A DNA stretch of 64,000 bases from Candidatus Methanoperedens sp. (GTDB taxonomy: Archaea > Halobacteriota > Methanosarcinia > Methanosarcinales > Methanoperedenaceae). Of the stretch, positions 35,274-44,774 are shown piece by piece. The position numbers and the translations under genes are program-made. Position 1 is the first letter of the stretch, and every line of letters starts with the position of its first letter. The DNA lies in assembly GCA_012026835.1 (NCBI GenBank), contig VEPN01000009.1, positions 1 through 64,000 of the forward strand, written 5' to 3'. The notes beneath the pieces are model-generated. The model had not been told where the DNA came from, ran no database searches, and worked only from the letters and a program-made list of their open reading frames with translations.

Positions 35274-36398
35274 TTAATTCTCAGTGTTTCCACAATAAAT
35301 CTCATCTTGCTCACGTAAAACATTTTCTAATTGTTTTAATCCAATTTTTCTAAAATTTCCAAGTTTTTTCATAAATTCAGAAAAATTCTTAAATTCAATA
35401 TACCAAATATCTTTATATCCTTGAGTATATTCTTTTGAAAATGTTGCAGTTACAGGGTATACCAGTTGTATTTCAGGGTATATTTGTTTAAAAAATAAGA
35501 CACCCAATGTTTGAAGCTTACTACCTGTTGGAGCAATAATGCATTTATGTGTATATTTATAATCAACGTAAATATCATTTAAAACTTCGATTGTTTGTAT
35601 ATAGTCGAAAGTACTAGATTCTTTCTCATCTATACGAATTTTTGGAACAAAATCCCTGTATATTTTTCCATTTATCAAGCGTATAGCCCCCAGTCTCCAT
35701 TGATTATGTTTTTCTCTTGGGATGCCATCAATTTTAACTAAATATTGAGGAGTTATTTCATTCAATAATGCATACATCTCTTTATAATTAAAAGTAGGAA
35801 AAGCAATTATCAATAGTGGATACCCTTGCATAGAGATGCTAGATAATTCAGTTGTAGTAACAATTTTATAAACATTAGTAGTGAGAAATGAAGGTGTTTC
35901 TTCTGGAGATTTTTCTTTTATAGATGCACAGTCCTCTGGTTTAGGAAAATAGATTTTTGCTTCACAATATATGATATAAATATTGCCAGGATAATCTCTA
36001 AGTCCATAAAGCAATGTAACTATTAAGAATTTCGACATACCAGAGATATCAATGACTGTATTATCAGTTATACTGATTAGTTTTTTCAATTTCTCAATGT
36101 GTTTAGAAAACTCTTCAGGATTATGACGATTATAAGATACCCATTCTAGTTTGTTTTTATTGGATAACTTGATTGCTATTTTTTCAAATTCATCGACTTT
36201 ATTCTTTTCATCAAATGGTTCATATTTTATGCCAACTACTTTATGGAATTTCAAATCGTTTTTGCTGCATTCTTTAAGAAATGCAAAACATCGATCCTCG
36301 AACCCAGCAGTTCCTATAAAGATAGAATCTTTTGGGATTATAGATATATCAAATGGTTCAATTTTTGGAAAGAAATCCGAAATAGGTGATTCATTCAT
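35274..36398 (-). CDS. Unknown cassette protein with two Rossmann-like motifs (CARF-like?)
   Basis: A 374-residue soluble protein, third gene of the cassette. [16 protein letters not shown] at ~27 and [20 protein letters not shown] at ~113 form one half. [19 protein letters not shown] at ~292 followed by a VYPVTATF strand forms another. Strand-then-small-residue loop-then-helix motifs with D/S-G-x-S-K or P-T-G-S-K recall CARF-type and related ligand-sensing Rossmann domains, but I could not match a named family. There is no membrane segment or obvious nuclease motif. The start overlaps the kinase-ATPase stop by 8 bp (ATGAATGA). Confidence 0.65.
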   Translation of the reverse strand: MNESPISDFFPKIEPFDISIIPKDSIFIGTAGFEDRCFAFLKECSKNDLKFHKVVGIKYEPFDEKNKVDEFEKIAIKLSNKNKLEWVSYNRHNPEEFSKHIEKLKKLISITDNTVIDISGMSKFLIVTLLYGLRDYPGNIYIIYCEAKIYFPKPEDCASIKEKSPEETPSFLTTNVYKIVTTTELSSISMQGYPLLIIAFPTFNYKEMYALLNEITPQYLVKIDGIPREKHNQWRLGAIRLINGKIYRDFVPKIRIDEKESSTFDYIQTIEVLNDIYVDYKYTHKCIIAPTGSKLQTLGVLFFKQIYPEIQLVYPVTATFSKEYTQGYKDIWYIEFKNFSEFMKKLGNFRKIGLKQLENVLREQDEIYCGNTEN

Positions 36399-38958
36399 CA
36401 GTAATCCTCATTTGCTTATCATCAAGCAAAAATTTTGCTTTTGTTGCCTGCTTTTTCAAAGTAGGCATATCTTTGCATATTTCGGGTTTATTTAATAACA
36501 ATAAGAATTCACTCTCCTCTAAGCGTATTGAATCTCTTTTATTCGGAGTCAACTTAAATGTCGGTACCAAAATCCTACGAAGGTAAAGCCTATCTACGAC
36601 ATTGCCTCTCTGACTCTTACCTCTTATATCTCTTAGGAATATTCCATATTTGATGAGGTTTTCATATATCTTTTTTGAAACATCATCCAATTCTGGTGCT
36701 TTTTGCATTTCTATTCTGAATGCCTGATGAGGGGGATTTCCCTCTAAATTCTTAGAATTTTTATTTAATAGATACCAATGAGCTATGCGACCAAATGCTT
36801 CAACAATTTTCTTAAGTTTTGGACCATATTGATCTTCTGGAATTGCCCCTATTTTCTGAAGAAACTCATTTCCTGCTTCTCTTATGGCTTTATCCTGTAA
36901 ATGAGTGGCTTTAAGTGTATCATCTTCTCGATAGCTCAAAGGAATTTTTACTCCATTCGGGTCTGAAAAATTATCTGGGCCTACCATTTCAAACATTTTT
37001 TTTATTAATTCTAAAATGTTTGCTATATCTCCTGAACATAAATCAACAACTGTTGGCCACCCATAATACAAAACTCTTCTTTTTTTGCCTCTTGGTTTCT
37101 CATTTCGAACTTGGCGGGCAAGTTCATTATACGACTCGTATGGATTAGCTCCTAAAATCAATCGGATATCATGATATTTAGTATCTATTTTTTCTGAATT
37201 TTTCAGTCTGTTATTGATGACTTCTGAGATAAAGTTTTCAATTATTGAGTAATCTTCTTTAAGGAAATAATCGCCTAAATCAACTACAACATATTCTCTA
37301 TTTTCAATCATCATTTTATTTTTGGAATTGAATGGGTAAAATGTGACAATGCTTTCAGTCGATATCTTAAAAAAATGTTCTGAACCTTCACTGGGGAATA
37401 AAATAAAATCATTCAAAGTTTCTTGTAATTGCTGTGATACTGTGGGCAGCGAATAATCATCTAATAGATAATATATTGGCTTATCTTTGAAAAGCCTCAG
37501 GTTTTTCTGCAAATAAGAAGTCATTTCCTTAATAAAATCTAATGATATGAAATCTGGTTTAATAGCACCCTTTTTTCTATCAAACCAATCCCTCAAAGCT
37601 TTTTTTTCGCCTATTATGAAAGACATTAAATTCCTAAGAATATTTGACCCCTGTGGAGGATATGTATACGTATTGAAATATTTTTTAATATGAAATTGAA
37701 ACTCTTTCACTTCATTGTCACTAATCATATTTCCAAATTTTTCAGAATCAGAAGCAATGAACAATAGATCTAATATCTCATATAAAATTGATAAATTGAA
37801 ATAATGTATTATTGCCCTTCTTTCATCATCTTTTAAAGATTTTAGATAAGGAAATGCAAAATATAGGTCATAGGAATGATAATAAATCCCTATAAAATTC
37901 CCTGAAACACCTCTTTTATTTCCCGCCAATAGTTGGGTTTTTAGACTTAAGTTTCTAAAAATTGTTGTTTTCCCACAACCTCTTGGTCCAGTCAAAATAG
38001 TATTGTTTCTTCTAAGGAGGTCGTCATAACCTGGAAAATTCTGAGAATATAATAATTGAAGTAATTCAAATGAATTTCCTATTTGTTCACATCTAAGATA
38101 ATCAAAAGGATGACTTAATTTATTAGATTTAATTACCGCAATTGAGTTGTATTCATTTGGAATCTTTGATAAAATATCTATTAATTCTTGAGGATTTTGG
38201 ACGAAAGTTCCCACAGTAGGATTTCTTTCTAAGAGTTTTTTTCGAATGAATTCAAGGAACTTATCATAAAGAAAAAGAGCCTTACCGTCGCTCAAATCAG
38301 ATGGGTCTATTAATTCTAATAGGTTATGTAATATACGCGCCAATTCTCTGTAGTCATCTTTGGGCTTTAATTCATCATGCGAACCTCCGATTCCAAAATC
38401 TGTTATCTTGATTCTTGGAATTTCAGGATTACTCATTCGTTTATCAAAGTAAATCAGAATGTTCCCTTCATGCAGGTCATTATGTGAAATACCTTCTTCT
38501 TTCATTGCACGAAATGCTTGAAGTAATTGATCAGTAATGTTCAATATAACCTCAAGTGTCATTGCTTTCGGTTTTTTCCGTATAAAATCTCTCAGATTAT
38601 CTCCGTTTATATACTCCCATAAAATACAAGCAAAAGACTCACCATCAAACATTTCGTAAGGTTCATTATCATGGGGTTTATGATCATGGTATTGAGCAAC
38701 TTGAGCTATTCCTTCTAATTTTGCAACCTTAATGAATTCAATCTGCCAGTTCTGCCTTAATTTTTTCTTAGGAATAATTTTTACTGCCCTATAATGATTA
38801 ATATCTTTATTATAAGCCTTATAAACAACTCCAACTTTTCCATTTCCGATCTCTTCAATTAATTCGTAGTTGAAAATTTTTCTCCCTTTTAACTGATTAA
38901 ACGGCGGAAGATTTGAATTTCTCAATTCTATCCCACCTTCCTCAACACAATGATCCAT
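36391..38958 (-). CDS. Ser/Thr protein kinase fused to P-loop ATPase
   Basis: 855 residues. Residues ~27-270 are a eukaryotic-type kinase: glycine loop [20 protein letters not shown]-type Lys in RAVKIIPKK, catalytic loop [12 protein letters not shown] (HND in place of HRD) and DFGIGG. Residues ~300-640 form a P-loop NTPase: [20 protein letters not shown] (Walker A) and [12 protein letters not shown] (Walker B), resembling the ORC/STAND-like AAA group. The C-terminal ~200 residues look helical or winged-helix-like. ATG 38958 overlaps the methylase by 31 bp. A TTG at 38925 behind GGAAGGTGGG is an alternative start. It is likely a signalling and effector-control hub of a conflict system. Confidence 0.85.
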   Translation of the reverse strand: MDHCVEEGGIELRNSNLPPFNQLKGRKIFNYELIEEIGNGKVGVVYKAYNKDINHYRAVKIIPKKKLRQNWQIEFIKVAKLEGIAQVAQYHDHKPHDNEPYEMFDGESFACILWEYINGDNLRDFIRKKPKAMTLEVILNITDQLLQAFRAMKEEGISHNDLHEGNILIYFDKRMSNPEIPRIKITDFGIGGSHDELKPKDDYRELARILHNLLELIDPSDLSDGKALFLYDKFLEFIRKKLLERNPTVGTFVQNPQELIDILSKIPNEYNSIAVIKSNKLSHPFDYLRCEQIGNSFELLQLLYSQNFPGYDDLLRRNNTILTGPRGCGKTTIFRNLSLKTQLLAGNKRGVSGNFIGIYYHSYDLYFAFPYLKSLKDDERRAIIHYFNLSILYEILDLLFIASDSEKFGNMISDNEVKEFQFHIKKYFNTYTYPPQGSNILRNLMSFIIGEKKALRDWFDRKKGAIKPDFISLDFIKEMTSYLQKNLRLFKDKPIYYLLDDYSLPTVSQQLQETLNDFILFPSEGSEHFFKISTESIVTFYPFNSKNKMMIENREYVVVDLGDYFLKEDYSIIENFISEVINNRLKNSEKIDTKYHDIRLILGANPYESYNELARQVRNEKPRGKKRRVLYYGWPTVVDLCSGDIANILELIKKMFEMVGPDNFSDPNGVKIPLSYREDDTLKATHLQDKAIREAGNEFLQKIGAIPEDQYGPKLKKIVEAFGRIAHWYLLNKNSKNLEGNPPHQAFRIEMQKAPELDDVSKKIYENLIKYGIFLRDIRGKSQRGNVVDRLYLRRILVPTFKLTPNKRDSIRLEESEFLLLLNKPEICKDMPTLKKQATKAKFLLDDKQMRITDE

Positions 38959-40082
38959 TCATTTTTTGTACAAGCCCCTTCTTTTCTTGCCCTTCTAAAA
39001 GTGGGGACTTCATCTCGAATGAACTCCTCACAATCAAAGGAACCCATGCTATTTGCGATCTCAATAACTGCTAATGCTGTATTAATTGATTTCTTGGATT
39101 TATTCACATCTCCAAGAACAAAAACACAATATGAATTTATCTTCAATGCTGGATATAAATTTTTCATTACATTTTTCATTAAAATTTTAAAATCTTCAAT
39201 ATTACGTGGACTTTTTGTGTCATATTTTTCATAATCTTTTTCCCCTAAAAACCATAATCTCAACCTGTTATCTCTTGCATAGTCTAAAGCATTCATGTAT
39301 GGAGGGCTTGATATTATAGCATCAATACTATTTTCTGGGAGGACTAGTTTCTCTGCGTCTTTTTGAAAACATATCCTATTCAGAGAGCCATCAAATATTG
39401 GAATTCGTCTATATACCCTTTGTATTTTTTTTAATAATCTGGGTTCCACATCTCTATATGAATACATCTCAGGATATTCCTCAGGAGGATATTTTTTAGT
39501 TCTTAGATAAGGTACTAAATGGCTTGCAGGATAAGACAAAAAGCCAGGGCGTTGATGATGCAAAATTCCCAATAGACATGCCATTAGAAAATCTTCATTA
39601 TTTTCCCGCAGTAATTGACTCAGGGAATTTATCTCCTTCAGCGTATCTTGGTGATAGAACTTCTTTATCCAATCTGGTACTTCCTCAAAATCAATCTCTC
39701 CACGTTGTTTTTTACTCAAAGAAATATAATCTTTAGCGCTTTTAATTGCTTCTTCAAGCGAATTAGGAGGAAACATCTTTGCTTTGATTAAGGTGATTGC
39801 GTAAGGATTAATATCATTTGCAATTACCTGTCTTCCGGCAATCAATGATTCAAGAGCAACGGTTCCTGAACCTGCAAATGGGTCAAGGATTGTGTCTCTT
39901 GGTTTTGTGTATGTTGTAATTAATTTTTCAGCAAAAGTGGACTTGATTTTTCCGATATATGGGGAAATCTGGTGGAGTGTACTTTCCATGGCAAGACAAC
40001 TCCCTGACCAATCGACAGGACGAAGCTTTAAACTTGTATAATTTATTGTGGTTCCAGCTTCACCTTTTATTTCCATCATCAT
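38928..40082 (-). CDS. DNA methyltransferase (N4-cytosine/N6-adenine type)
   Basis: 384 residues. The SAM motif I is ILDPFAGSGTVALESLIAGR (residues ~67-86) followed by VIANDINPYAITLIKAK, and the catalytic motif IV is IISSPPYMNALDYAR (~270). FxGxG precedes SPPY. S/DPPY motifs define amino-methylases of DNA (N4-C or N6-A). The target specificity is unknown and no restriction endonuclease is adjacent. The start is ATG 40082 (TTG 40088 possible) ~20 bases after a TTTAAACTATAAA promoter-like tract, perhaps leaderless. It is the first gene of the cassette. Confidence 0.87.
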   Translation of the reverse strand: MMMEIKGEAGTTINYTSLKLRPVDWSGSCLAMESTLHQISPYIGKIKSTFAEKLITTYTKPRDTILDPFAGSGTVALESLIAGRQVIANDINPYAITLIKAKMFPPNSLEEAIKSAKDYISLSKKQRGEIDFEEVPDWIKKFYHQDTLKEINSLSQLLRENNEDFLMACLLGILHHQRPGFLSYPASHLVPYLRTKKYPPEEYPEMYSYRDVEPRLLKKIQRVYRRIPIFDGSLNRICFQKDAEKLVLPENSIDAIISSPPYMNALDYARDNRLRLWFLGEKDYEKYDTKSPRNIEDFKILMKNVMKNLYPALKINSYCVFVLGDVNKSKKSINTALAVIEIANSMGSFDCEEFIRDEVPTFRRARKEGACTKNEWIIVLRKVG

Positions 40083-40134
40083 CGTCAACTATTGCGCTTT
40101 TATAGTTTAAATATATTATTGAAAATTTTTATAT

Positions 40135-40172
40135 TCTATGTTATACTTCTTAATTCCTTCGCCTTCTCAGGA
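40135..40172. repeat. 38-bp direct repeat, right copy (3' end of the 105-codon gene)
   Basis: Partner of 35236-35273. It covers the stop codon and last ~11 codons of the resident gene, so on integration the gene's end was duplicated rather than destroyed. Confidence 0.85.
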
Positions 40173-40453
40173 AGCCTTTTCTCCATCACTTCCACCATTG
40201 CACCAAAATCCCCTTCTGCCAGTGAACGGGTGTCCTCTTCCCCGCGCGTAATAAGCCCGACAAGGTAATCCAGTTCCTCATCAGTCAATTTATCAATCCT
40301 TGCTGCAAAATCCTCGGGTGATTCCGAGAAACGGTGGGAAACAGGCAGCAGGATGAACTTAAAATCATGCCCGGGTGCGGGTCCGGTTGCACCTTCAAGT
40401 TCAGGCGCAAGCTTTGCGAGGATTTTCTTATCAAGTTCTGTTAATTGTCTCAT
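40136..40453 (-). CDS. Conserved-looking 105-residue hypothetical protein
   Basis: Soluble, mostly helical: LTELDKKILAKLAPELEGAT, FKFILLPVSHRFSESPEDFA, RIDKLTDEELDYLVGLITRG and a final helix EVMEKRLPEKAKELRSIT. It has an AAGGA ribosome site before the ATG. No known family. It is the host gene whose 3' end is duplicated by the cassette insertion. It shares strand with the SPFH/zinc-ribbon operon upstream (24-bp gap) and may be that operon's last gene. Confidence 0.75.
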   Translation of the reverse strand: MRQLTELDKKILAKLAPELEGATGPAPGHDFKFILLPVSHRFSESPEDFAARIDKLTDEELDYLVGLITRGEEDTRSLAEGDFGAMVEVMEKRLPEKAKELRSIT

Positions 40454-40477
40454 ATTTCCTTTTGGGTTTTCGATCCT

Positions 40478-41104
40478 TTATATTTTTATCCCGAAAATCC
40501 CGTCAATAAAACCTGTTCCGTCCCTGTAAAACGGTATTCCTACCACTTTTGGGGATGAAAGACCAAGGTCATAGGAAATACCCTTAAGCATATCAGGTTT
40601 TTCCGCTTCCATACTCAGGAATATGAAATCTGCGATTTTCTCAGCATCCCTGCTTGAATATATGCAGCCTTTAAGCTTATCCTTCTTCAAAGTATCAAAT
40701 TCCGGCTGGCTCCTTGTGAATTCAAGTCCGAGCTTTTTGATATTTTCCATCGGAGTTTCAAATGCAGGGATATAGAACTTCTCTATGGGCCTTGGGCCGC
40801 CTGTTATCTTTCCTTTTATGAAATCCACAACACTGCCCAGTGTTCCGCCGGCATCCCTCTCGTTTATTTTGATATTTGTATTAAACACCCAGAAAGGATT
40901 GTATACGACCTCTGCATCCAGCGCTTTCTTCGGGAGTGCAAAGTCTATTTCCAGTGCCACAAGCTCGTCTTTCTCATTGATAAGCTCATAAGCTGTACCG
41001 CAATTGCTACAATAATATACCACATCTTTCGGATCAGCATCAAGCAGTGAACCGCATTTTCTGCATTTCAATGCCACAAGGTGTAGCCCCGAAGCCTGCG
41101 TCAT
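40478..41104 (-). CDS. Zinc-ribbon protein of the SPFH operon
   Basis: 208 residues with an N-terminal Zn ribbon (LKCRKCGSLLDAD, VVYYCSNCGTAYEL) followed by a beta-rich domain: FALPKKALDAEVVYNPFWVF, KFYIPAFETPMENIKKLGLE and VVGIPFYRDGTGFIDGIFG. The PFWVF and IPAFE motifs echo the other two zinc-ribbon membrane genes upstream, which have similar PFWR/YIPVWY-type strands, so they may share an ancestral domain. No TM helix is obvious. ATG overlaps the upstream stop by 4 bp. Confidence 0.75.
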   Translation of the reverse strand: MTQASGLHLVALKCRKCGSLLDADPKDVVYYCSNCGTAYELINEKDELVALEIDFALPKKALDAEVVYNPFWVFNTNIKINERDAGGTLGSVVDFIKGKITGGPRPIEKFYIPAFETPMENIKKLGLEFTRSQPEFDTLKKDKLKGCIYSSRDAEKIADFIFLSMEAEKPDMLKGISYDLGLSSPKVVGIPFYRDGTGFIDGIFGIKI

Positions 41105-42159
41105 TGTCTCACCCCTAAGATTTTACTAAAATCGCCGTTCTTTAAAGAGTTCATGGTCTCCTGGATGTCCTCTCCCCTGATCTTTGATTTTCTGCCCTCC
41201 ACCACTTCGCCGCCGTACCTGAACTTGATGAATCCGAACACTATCAATGCCAGGCCGGCAAGTGCGCCGATGGCAAATATGCCCTCTGAACCCGCACTAA
41301 AATACTGCTTCGCCGACGTTGTAAGTAACAGGTTCCCGATAAGAAGGCTCCCTATGAACATGCCCACACGATACAAGGTGCTGCCAGGAGCCCTGCCGTA
41401 GAGCAGTTTGTTATGAATACCGTCAACCACCACCTGGTAATTCCGTTCTTTGAACCTGTACCTGAGAATCCACAAAGGATAATAGACCACAGACAACCTT
41501 GTACCTATGGTCTGCAATTTCTGGAAGATCACTTCATCCACATCCACGCTCCTTCTGGCTTTCTGCAGCATCCATTGCTCGGATTCCCTGGCTGCATCGG
41601 TTCTTGAATGGGTGGGCTCAAATATCATTCCCTGTTTTTCCACCTTCTGGAAATCAAAAGGTTCAAGGTTCCCCGTGATACCTGAATTATCCAGTTCCTC
41701 GACCCCGAATTCTGATACGTCGCATGCAGCCCTGTTCCATAGATAATCCTGCAAAACCATGCGTTCAACAGGTTCCTTGCGTGTTGTTGTGGTGACATTT
41801 CCCCTGCTGTCCCGGTGAGTTTCATGATGTATCTTGTTGCCGAACACCCAGCCGCACACTTTTCCGGTTGACCGCCAGAAAGGCAAATGTACAAGGAAAA
41901 TTTCCGTGAACTCGGCTCCTGCTTTTAATTTCCTGTCCTTATCAAACCCGCCAAGCCATTTTAGTGCTGCTGCTCTTGCTTCTTCGCGTTTTATTTTACT
42001 GCTGACATGATACTGCAACACCCCTTCATCTCCCATTACAAGCAGCGAAGTTCCGCAATAGGGGCATTTCAATACATTAATTCCTTCTCCAAGTTCAACT
42101 GCGCCGCCGCAGCCAGGGCACATGAGCCCCTTGATTATTTCAGGTTGTTCCTGGGCCAT
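41101..42159 (-). CDS. Zinc-ribbon membrane protein
   Basis: About 352 residues from ATG 42159 behind GGTG (GTG 42165 is the alternative). N-terminal ribbon GLMCPGCGGAVELG / LKCPYCGTSLLV, then a soluble domain with FLVHLPFWRSTGKVCGWVFG and VVYYPLWILRYRFKERNYQV, then two TM helices at ~275-320 (VGMFIGSLLIGNLLL; IGALAGLALIVFGFI). Function unknown. Together with neighbours at 40478 and 42162 it forms a set of related zinc-ribbon proteins co-expressed with an SPFH protein. Confidence 0.78.
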   Translation of the reverse strand: MAQEQPEIIKGLMCPGCGGAVELGEGINVLKCPYCGTSLLVMGDEGVLQYHVSSKIKREEARAAALKWLGGFDKDRKLKAGAEFTEIFLVHLPFWRSTGKVCGWVFGNKIHHETHRDSRGNVTTTTRKEPVERMVLQDYLWNRAACDVSEFGVEELDNSGITGNLEPFDFQKVEKQGMIFEPTHSRTDAARESEQWMLQKARRSVDVDEVIFQKLQTIGTRLSVVYYPLWILRYRFKERNYQVVVDGIHNKLLYGRAPGSTLYRVGMFIGSLLIGNLLLTTSAKQYFSAGSEGIFAIGALAGLALIVFGFIKFRYGGEVVEGRKSKIRGEDIQETMNSLKNGDFSKILGVRQ

Positions 42160-42161
42160 TT

Positions 42162-42911
42162 TCACACCTTCTCGGCGACAAATACAGCCGCTATTGTCAC
42201 TATTATTGCAGTTATCACATATACGCCCAATACTCCGGGGAAGTCAAGTGACATGCCCTCAAAGAAGAACAGAATCGTCGCCCCTGTGCCAACTATCAAA
42301 TATGGCATTTCAGCTTTTGAGGGAAATTCAGCGGTCATCACCTTGCTTGATGAACCATCCACAACCGCATTGTAAGTACTGCTCTTGTATTCGTAATTGA
42401 AAATATACAGCGGGATATGCACAAGCGCGCTATGGGTAATCGTTGATACATCCACTCCCTCGCTCTTGAGCCATTCAAGCGCAGATGTGTAGAGGATATG
42501 CGGCTCCTTTATTGCAGGATTTCCGGCATCTGCCTGGTTAAAGAACCGCAGGTCCCCGGCAGGGATTGGCAGTTTCTTTAATTCAGGTATAGGAGACGGG
42601 GATGCGGGCTGAATCCTGACTGCTTCGTTCCCGCCCTGTTTGACCTTGAAATACCACACCGGAAAGTAGATGAATTCTGTTTTTGTTATCCTGGCTTCCT
42701 TATCAAGGCCTTTTACAGTTGTGCTTCCTGCCATCCAGCGACGAAGCGACGCACCCGCACCCGCCTGGTCAAGAGTGGGATTCAGCATATAATGGAATAC
42801 GACCTTGCTTTTATCCACGTAGATAGCAGAAGAGCAGTATTCGCATGTCAGGAACGTCTGTCCTTCTATTGCCTTTACTCCTGCGCCGCATTGTGGGCAT
42901 TTTATATCCAT
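42162..42911 (-). CDS. Zinc-ribbon membrane protein
   Basis: 249 residues: Zn ribbon IKCPQCGAGVKAIEG / LTCEYCSSAIYVD at the N-terminus, a soluble domain with FIYFPVWYFKVKQGGNEAVR and ALVHIPLYIFNYEYKSSTYN, and two C-terminal TM helices (MPYLIVGTGATILFFFEGM; LGVYVITAIIVTIAAVFVA). The V/IPLYIF and FPVWYF strand motifs recur in the neighbour at 41101, indicating paralogy. The role is unknown. The SPFH gene lies 10 bp upstream on the same strand. Confidence 0.78.
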   Translation of the reverse strand: MDIKCPQCGAGVKAIEGQTFLTCEYCSSAIYVDKSKVVFHYMLNPTLDQAGAGASLRRWMAGSTTVKGLDKEARITKTEFIYFPVWYFKVKQGGNEAVRIQPASPSPIPELKKLPIPAGDLRFFNQADAGNPAIKEPHILYTSALEWLKSEGVDVSTITHSALVHIPLYIFNYEYKSSTYNAVVDGSSSKVMTAEFPSKAEMPYLIVGTGATILFFFEGMSLDFPGVLGVYVITAIIVTIAAVFVAEKV

Positions 42912-42921
42912 GCAAAAACCC

Positions 42922-44103
42922 CTATTCTATTTTCTGGCCGCAGGCCGGGCAGAACTTTGCCCCGGGCTGGAGTTCTGCATTGCACTTGGGACAGTTCGTG
43001 GCGATCTTTGCGCCGCATGAGGGACAGAACTTTGAGCCTGAAGGAACATCGGCTTTGCATTTCGGGCACGGTGCGCCTCCTCCGATTTTTCCGCCGCAGT
43101 TGGTGCAGAATTTCGAGCCTGAAGGGATATCTGCGCCGCATGAGGGACATTTGATTCCGGGAGTGCGCGCAGCCTGCTGGGGCTGTTGTTGCATGGTCTG
43201 GCCTAACTGGGAAGCCATCATCATCCCAAGACCCATCCCCGCGCCTATCCCAACTCCTGCCCCGGCTCCGGCCCCGGCAGCACCGCCTTCCTGTTTGGCT
43301 GCATCCCGCATGGCATTTCCGGCCTGGAACGCCATAAAAGCTTCCTTTTGCCTCTGGTCTGCAAGGCCGAGGGCGCCGATGCCAGAGCGTGTATCTATTG
43401 CTTTTTGCACATCTTCCGGGAAGTTGATGTTAAGACCGGCAATACGCATGACCTTGAGGCCGTATTCTGCCACCTTGGGCTCTGTTTTTGAGAGAAGTAT
43501 CTCACCGAGCTCATCCAGGTATGCAGGCAGATCAAGGGCTGAAACCTGGTTTTTGACCTTGAGTTCACCAAGGGCATCGTTAAGCTGCATTATGACCGCT
43601 TCTTTTAACCAGCTTACGACCTGGTCGCTTTCGCTAAAGCCACTTGTGCCTACAAACTGCGTTATGAACTGTACGGGATTGACAACTTTGTATGAAAACT
43701 GTCCAAAAATGCGTAGTCTTATCATCCCGAAATCCTGGTCTCTGAATGCCAGTGGCTCGGAAGTGCCGAACTTGCCCTGGAGTTCCCTGCGCTGGAGGTA
43801 ATAGACCTCAGCCACAGGCTGCGTACCCGTGATTTTTCTTTGCAGTTCTGTAAGGACGGGTATGTTAAGGGATGATAACCCATGCCTTCCTGCCCTGTCA
43901 AGTACGGTAAGCACTTTCCCATCCCTGAAAAAGACCGCATACTCATCTTCCCTGACCACCACGTTGTCGTTCCAGATGATGTTCCTGGGAATCCTGTACA
44001 TCACTTTTTCACCCTTTGCGGCATCGTCCCACATGAAAGTGGTGGCCCCAGACAGGCTTCCTCCTGAACCCTGTGTTGTTGGTGTTTTTTTGTCAAATAT
44101 CAT
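42922..44103 (-). CDS. SPFH/Band-7 protein with C-terminal zinc ribbons
   Basis: 393 residues of the bacterial/archaeal 'virion core protein' (YdjI-like) SPFH group. An N-terminal SPFH domain (~15-230) contains IIWNDNVVVREDEYAVFFRD and ALDLPAYLDELGEILLSKTE. A Gly/Ala-rich linker (GGAAGAGAGAGVGIGAGMGL) precedes three or four tandem Zn ribbons, each CPSCGA/CTNCGG-like (~320-393). SPFH proteins oligomerise on membranes. Zinc-ribbon tails probably mediate partner binding. It leads a five- or six-gene operon with other zinc-ribbon proteins, suggestive of a membrane-stress complex. Confidence 0.9.
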   Translation of the reverse strand: MIFDKKTPTTQGSGGSLSGATTFMWDDAAKGEKVMYRIPRNIIWNDNVVVREDEYAVFFRDGKVLTVLDRAGRHGLSSLNIPVLTELQRKITGTQPVAEVYYLQRRELQGKFGTSEPLAFRDQDFGMIRLRIFGQFSYKVVNPVQFITQFVGTSGFSESDQVVSWLKEAVIMQLNDALGELKVKNQVSALDLPAYLDELGEILLSKTEPKVAEYGLKVMRIAGLNINFPEDVQKAIDTRSGIGALGLADQRQKEAFMAFQAGNAMRDAAKQEGGAAGAGAGAGVGIGAGMGLGMMMASQLGQTMQQQPQQAARTPGIKCPSCGADIPSGSKFCTNCGGKIGGGAPCPKCKADVPSGSKFCPSCGAKIATNCPKCNAELQPGAKFCPACGQKIE

Positions 44104-44633
44104 CAGTTTACCTCCAGGCCTGAAATTATGGTGATCCTTTTATCAAATGTCGAATTAAAATCACTGAGCGCTTTCCTGATGTTCCTGATTTTCTGGGCGG
44201 ATGTGCCGTCTTTCCCTGTGATCGAAACGCTAAGTTCGTCTGCCAGCCTCCCGAGGGATTCTATTGTTTGAAGAAGCGCAAGGTCCCATTCATATATTTT
44301 ATTAAGTTCCTCTTCTTCTATCCTGATGTCTGCTGAAATCCCGGAATAGCCCTGTTCAGCGTGGCGTATCTTATTTTCAATATTTCTTCCGGATTTCAGT
44401 ATATCGCCTGCATCTGAAATGAGTGAGAGTTCCATAGCCCGTGAGAGTTCTTCCCTGCAATTTTCAAATTTTTTGTTTACTTCCCCAAGCCTGTTTGCAA
44501 GCTGCTGTCTCAGCAGGCTATCTGCTGCCCTTATATCCTCACGCCTGCGGTATCCCTTAAAACCCGGGATGAACAGTTCGATCTTTTTTAATAATCCCCT
44601 GTCTTCTTCTGCCCTGGATCTAAGGTCTGTCAT
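44103..44633 (-). CDS. Helical coiled-coil protein (PspA-like in character)
   Basis: About 176 residues, almost entirely helical and charged: RRREDIRAADSLLRQQLANR, NRLGEVNKKFENCREELSRA and ENKIRHAEQGYSGISADIRI. There is no TM segment. The character recalls PspA/ESCRT-III-like membrane remodelling proteins, but I see no specific family motif. ATG 44633 follows GGTG and is preferred to ATG 44648. The stop shares a base with the SPFH start, so the two are translationally coupled. Confidence 0.65.
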   Translation of the reverse strand: MTDLRSRAEEDRGLLKKIELFIPGFKGYRRREDIRAADSLLRQQLANRLGEVNKKFENCREELSRAMELSLISDAGDILKSGRNIENKIRHAEQGYSGISADIRIEEEELNKIYEWDLALLQTIESLGRLADELSVSITGKDGTSAQKIRNIRKALSDFNSTFDKRITIISGLEVN

Positions 44634-44774
44634 TTTTTTCACCTGCATAAAAGATTATTTTTTGAATTTTTACCACCAGGTACAGAAAAACTATTCCATA
44701 GTTATTAAATCTTTTTATGAGATAACCGGGATGTTTGCATGTTTATATATTTATATATTTACATATTTATATCT

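Noticed and set aside
38928-40082. Restriction-modification system reading of the methylase cassette
   Set aside because: No restriction-endonuclease domain (PD-D/ExK, HNH, GIY-YIG) was recognisable in the two partner genes, and the kinase-ATPase fusion is atypical for R-M.
42845-43801. 318-codon plus-strand frame opposite the SPFH gene
   Set aside because: Antisense artefact. Repeats like HEGQNFEPEGTSALHFG are the reverse of the zinc-ribbon repeats.
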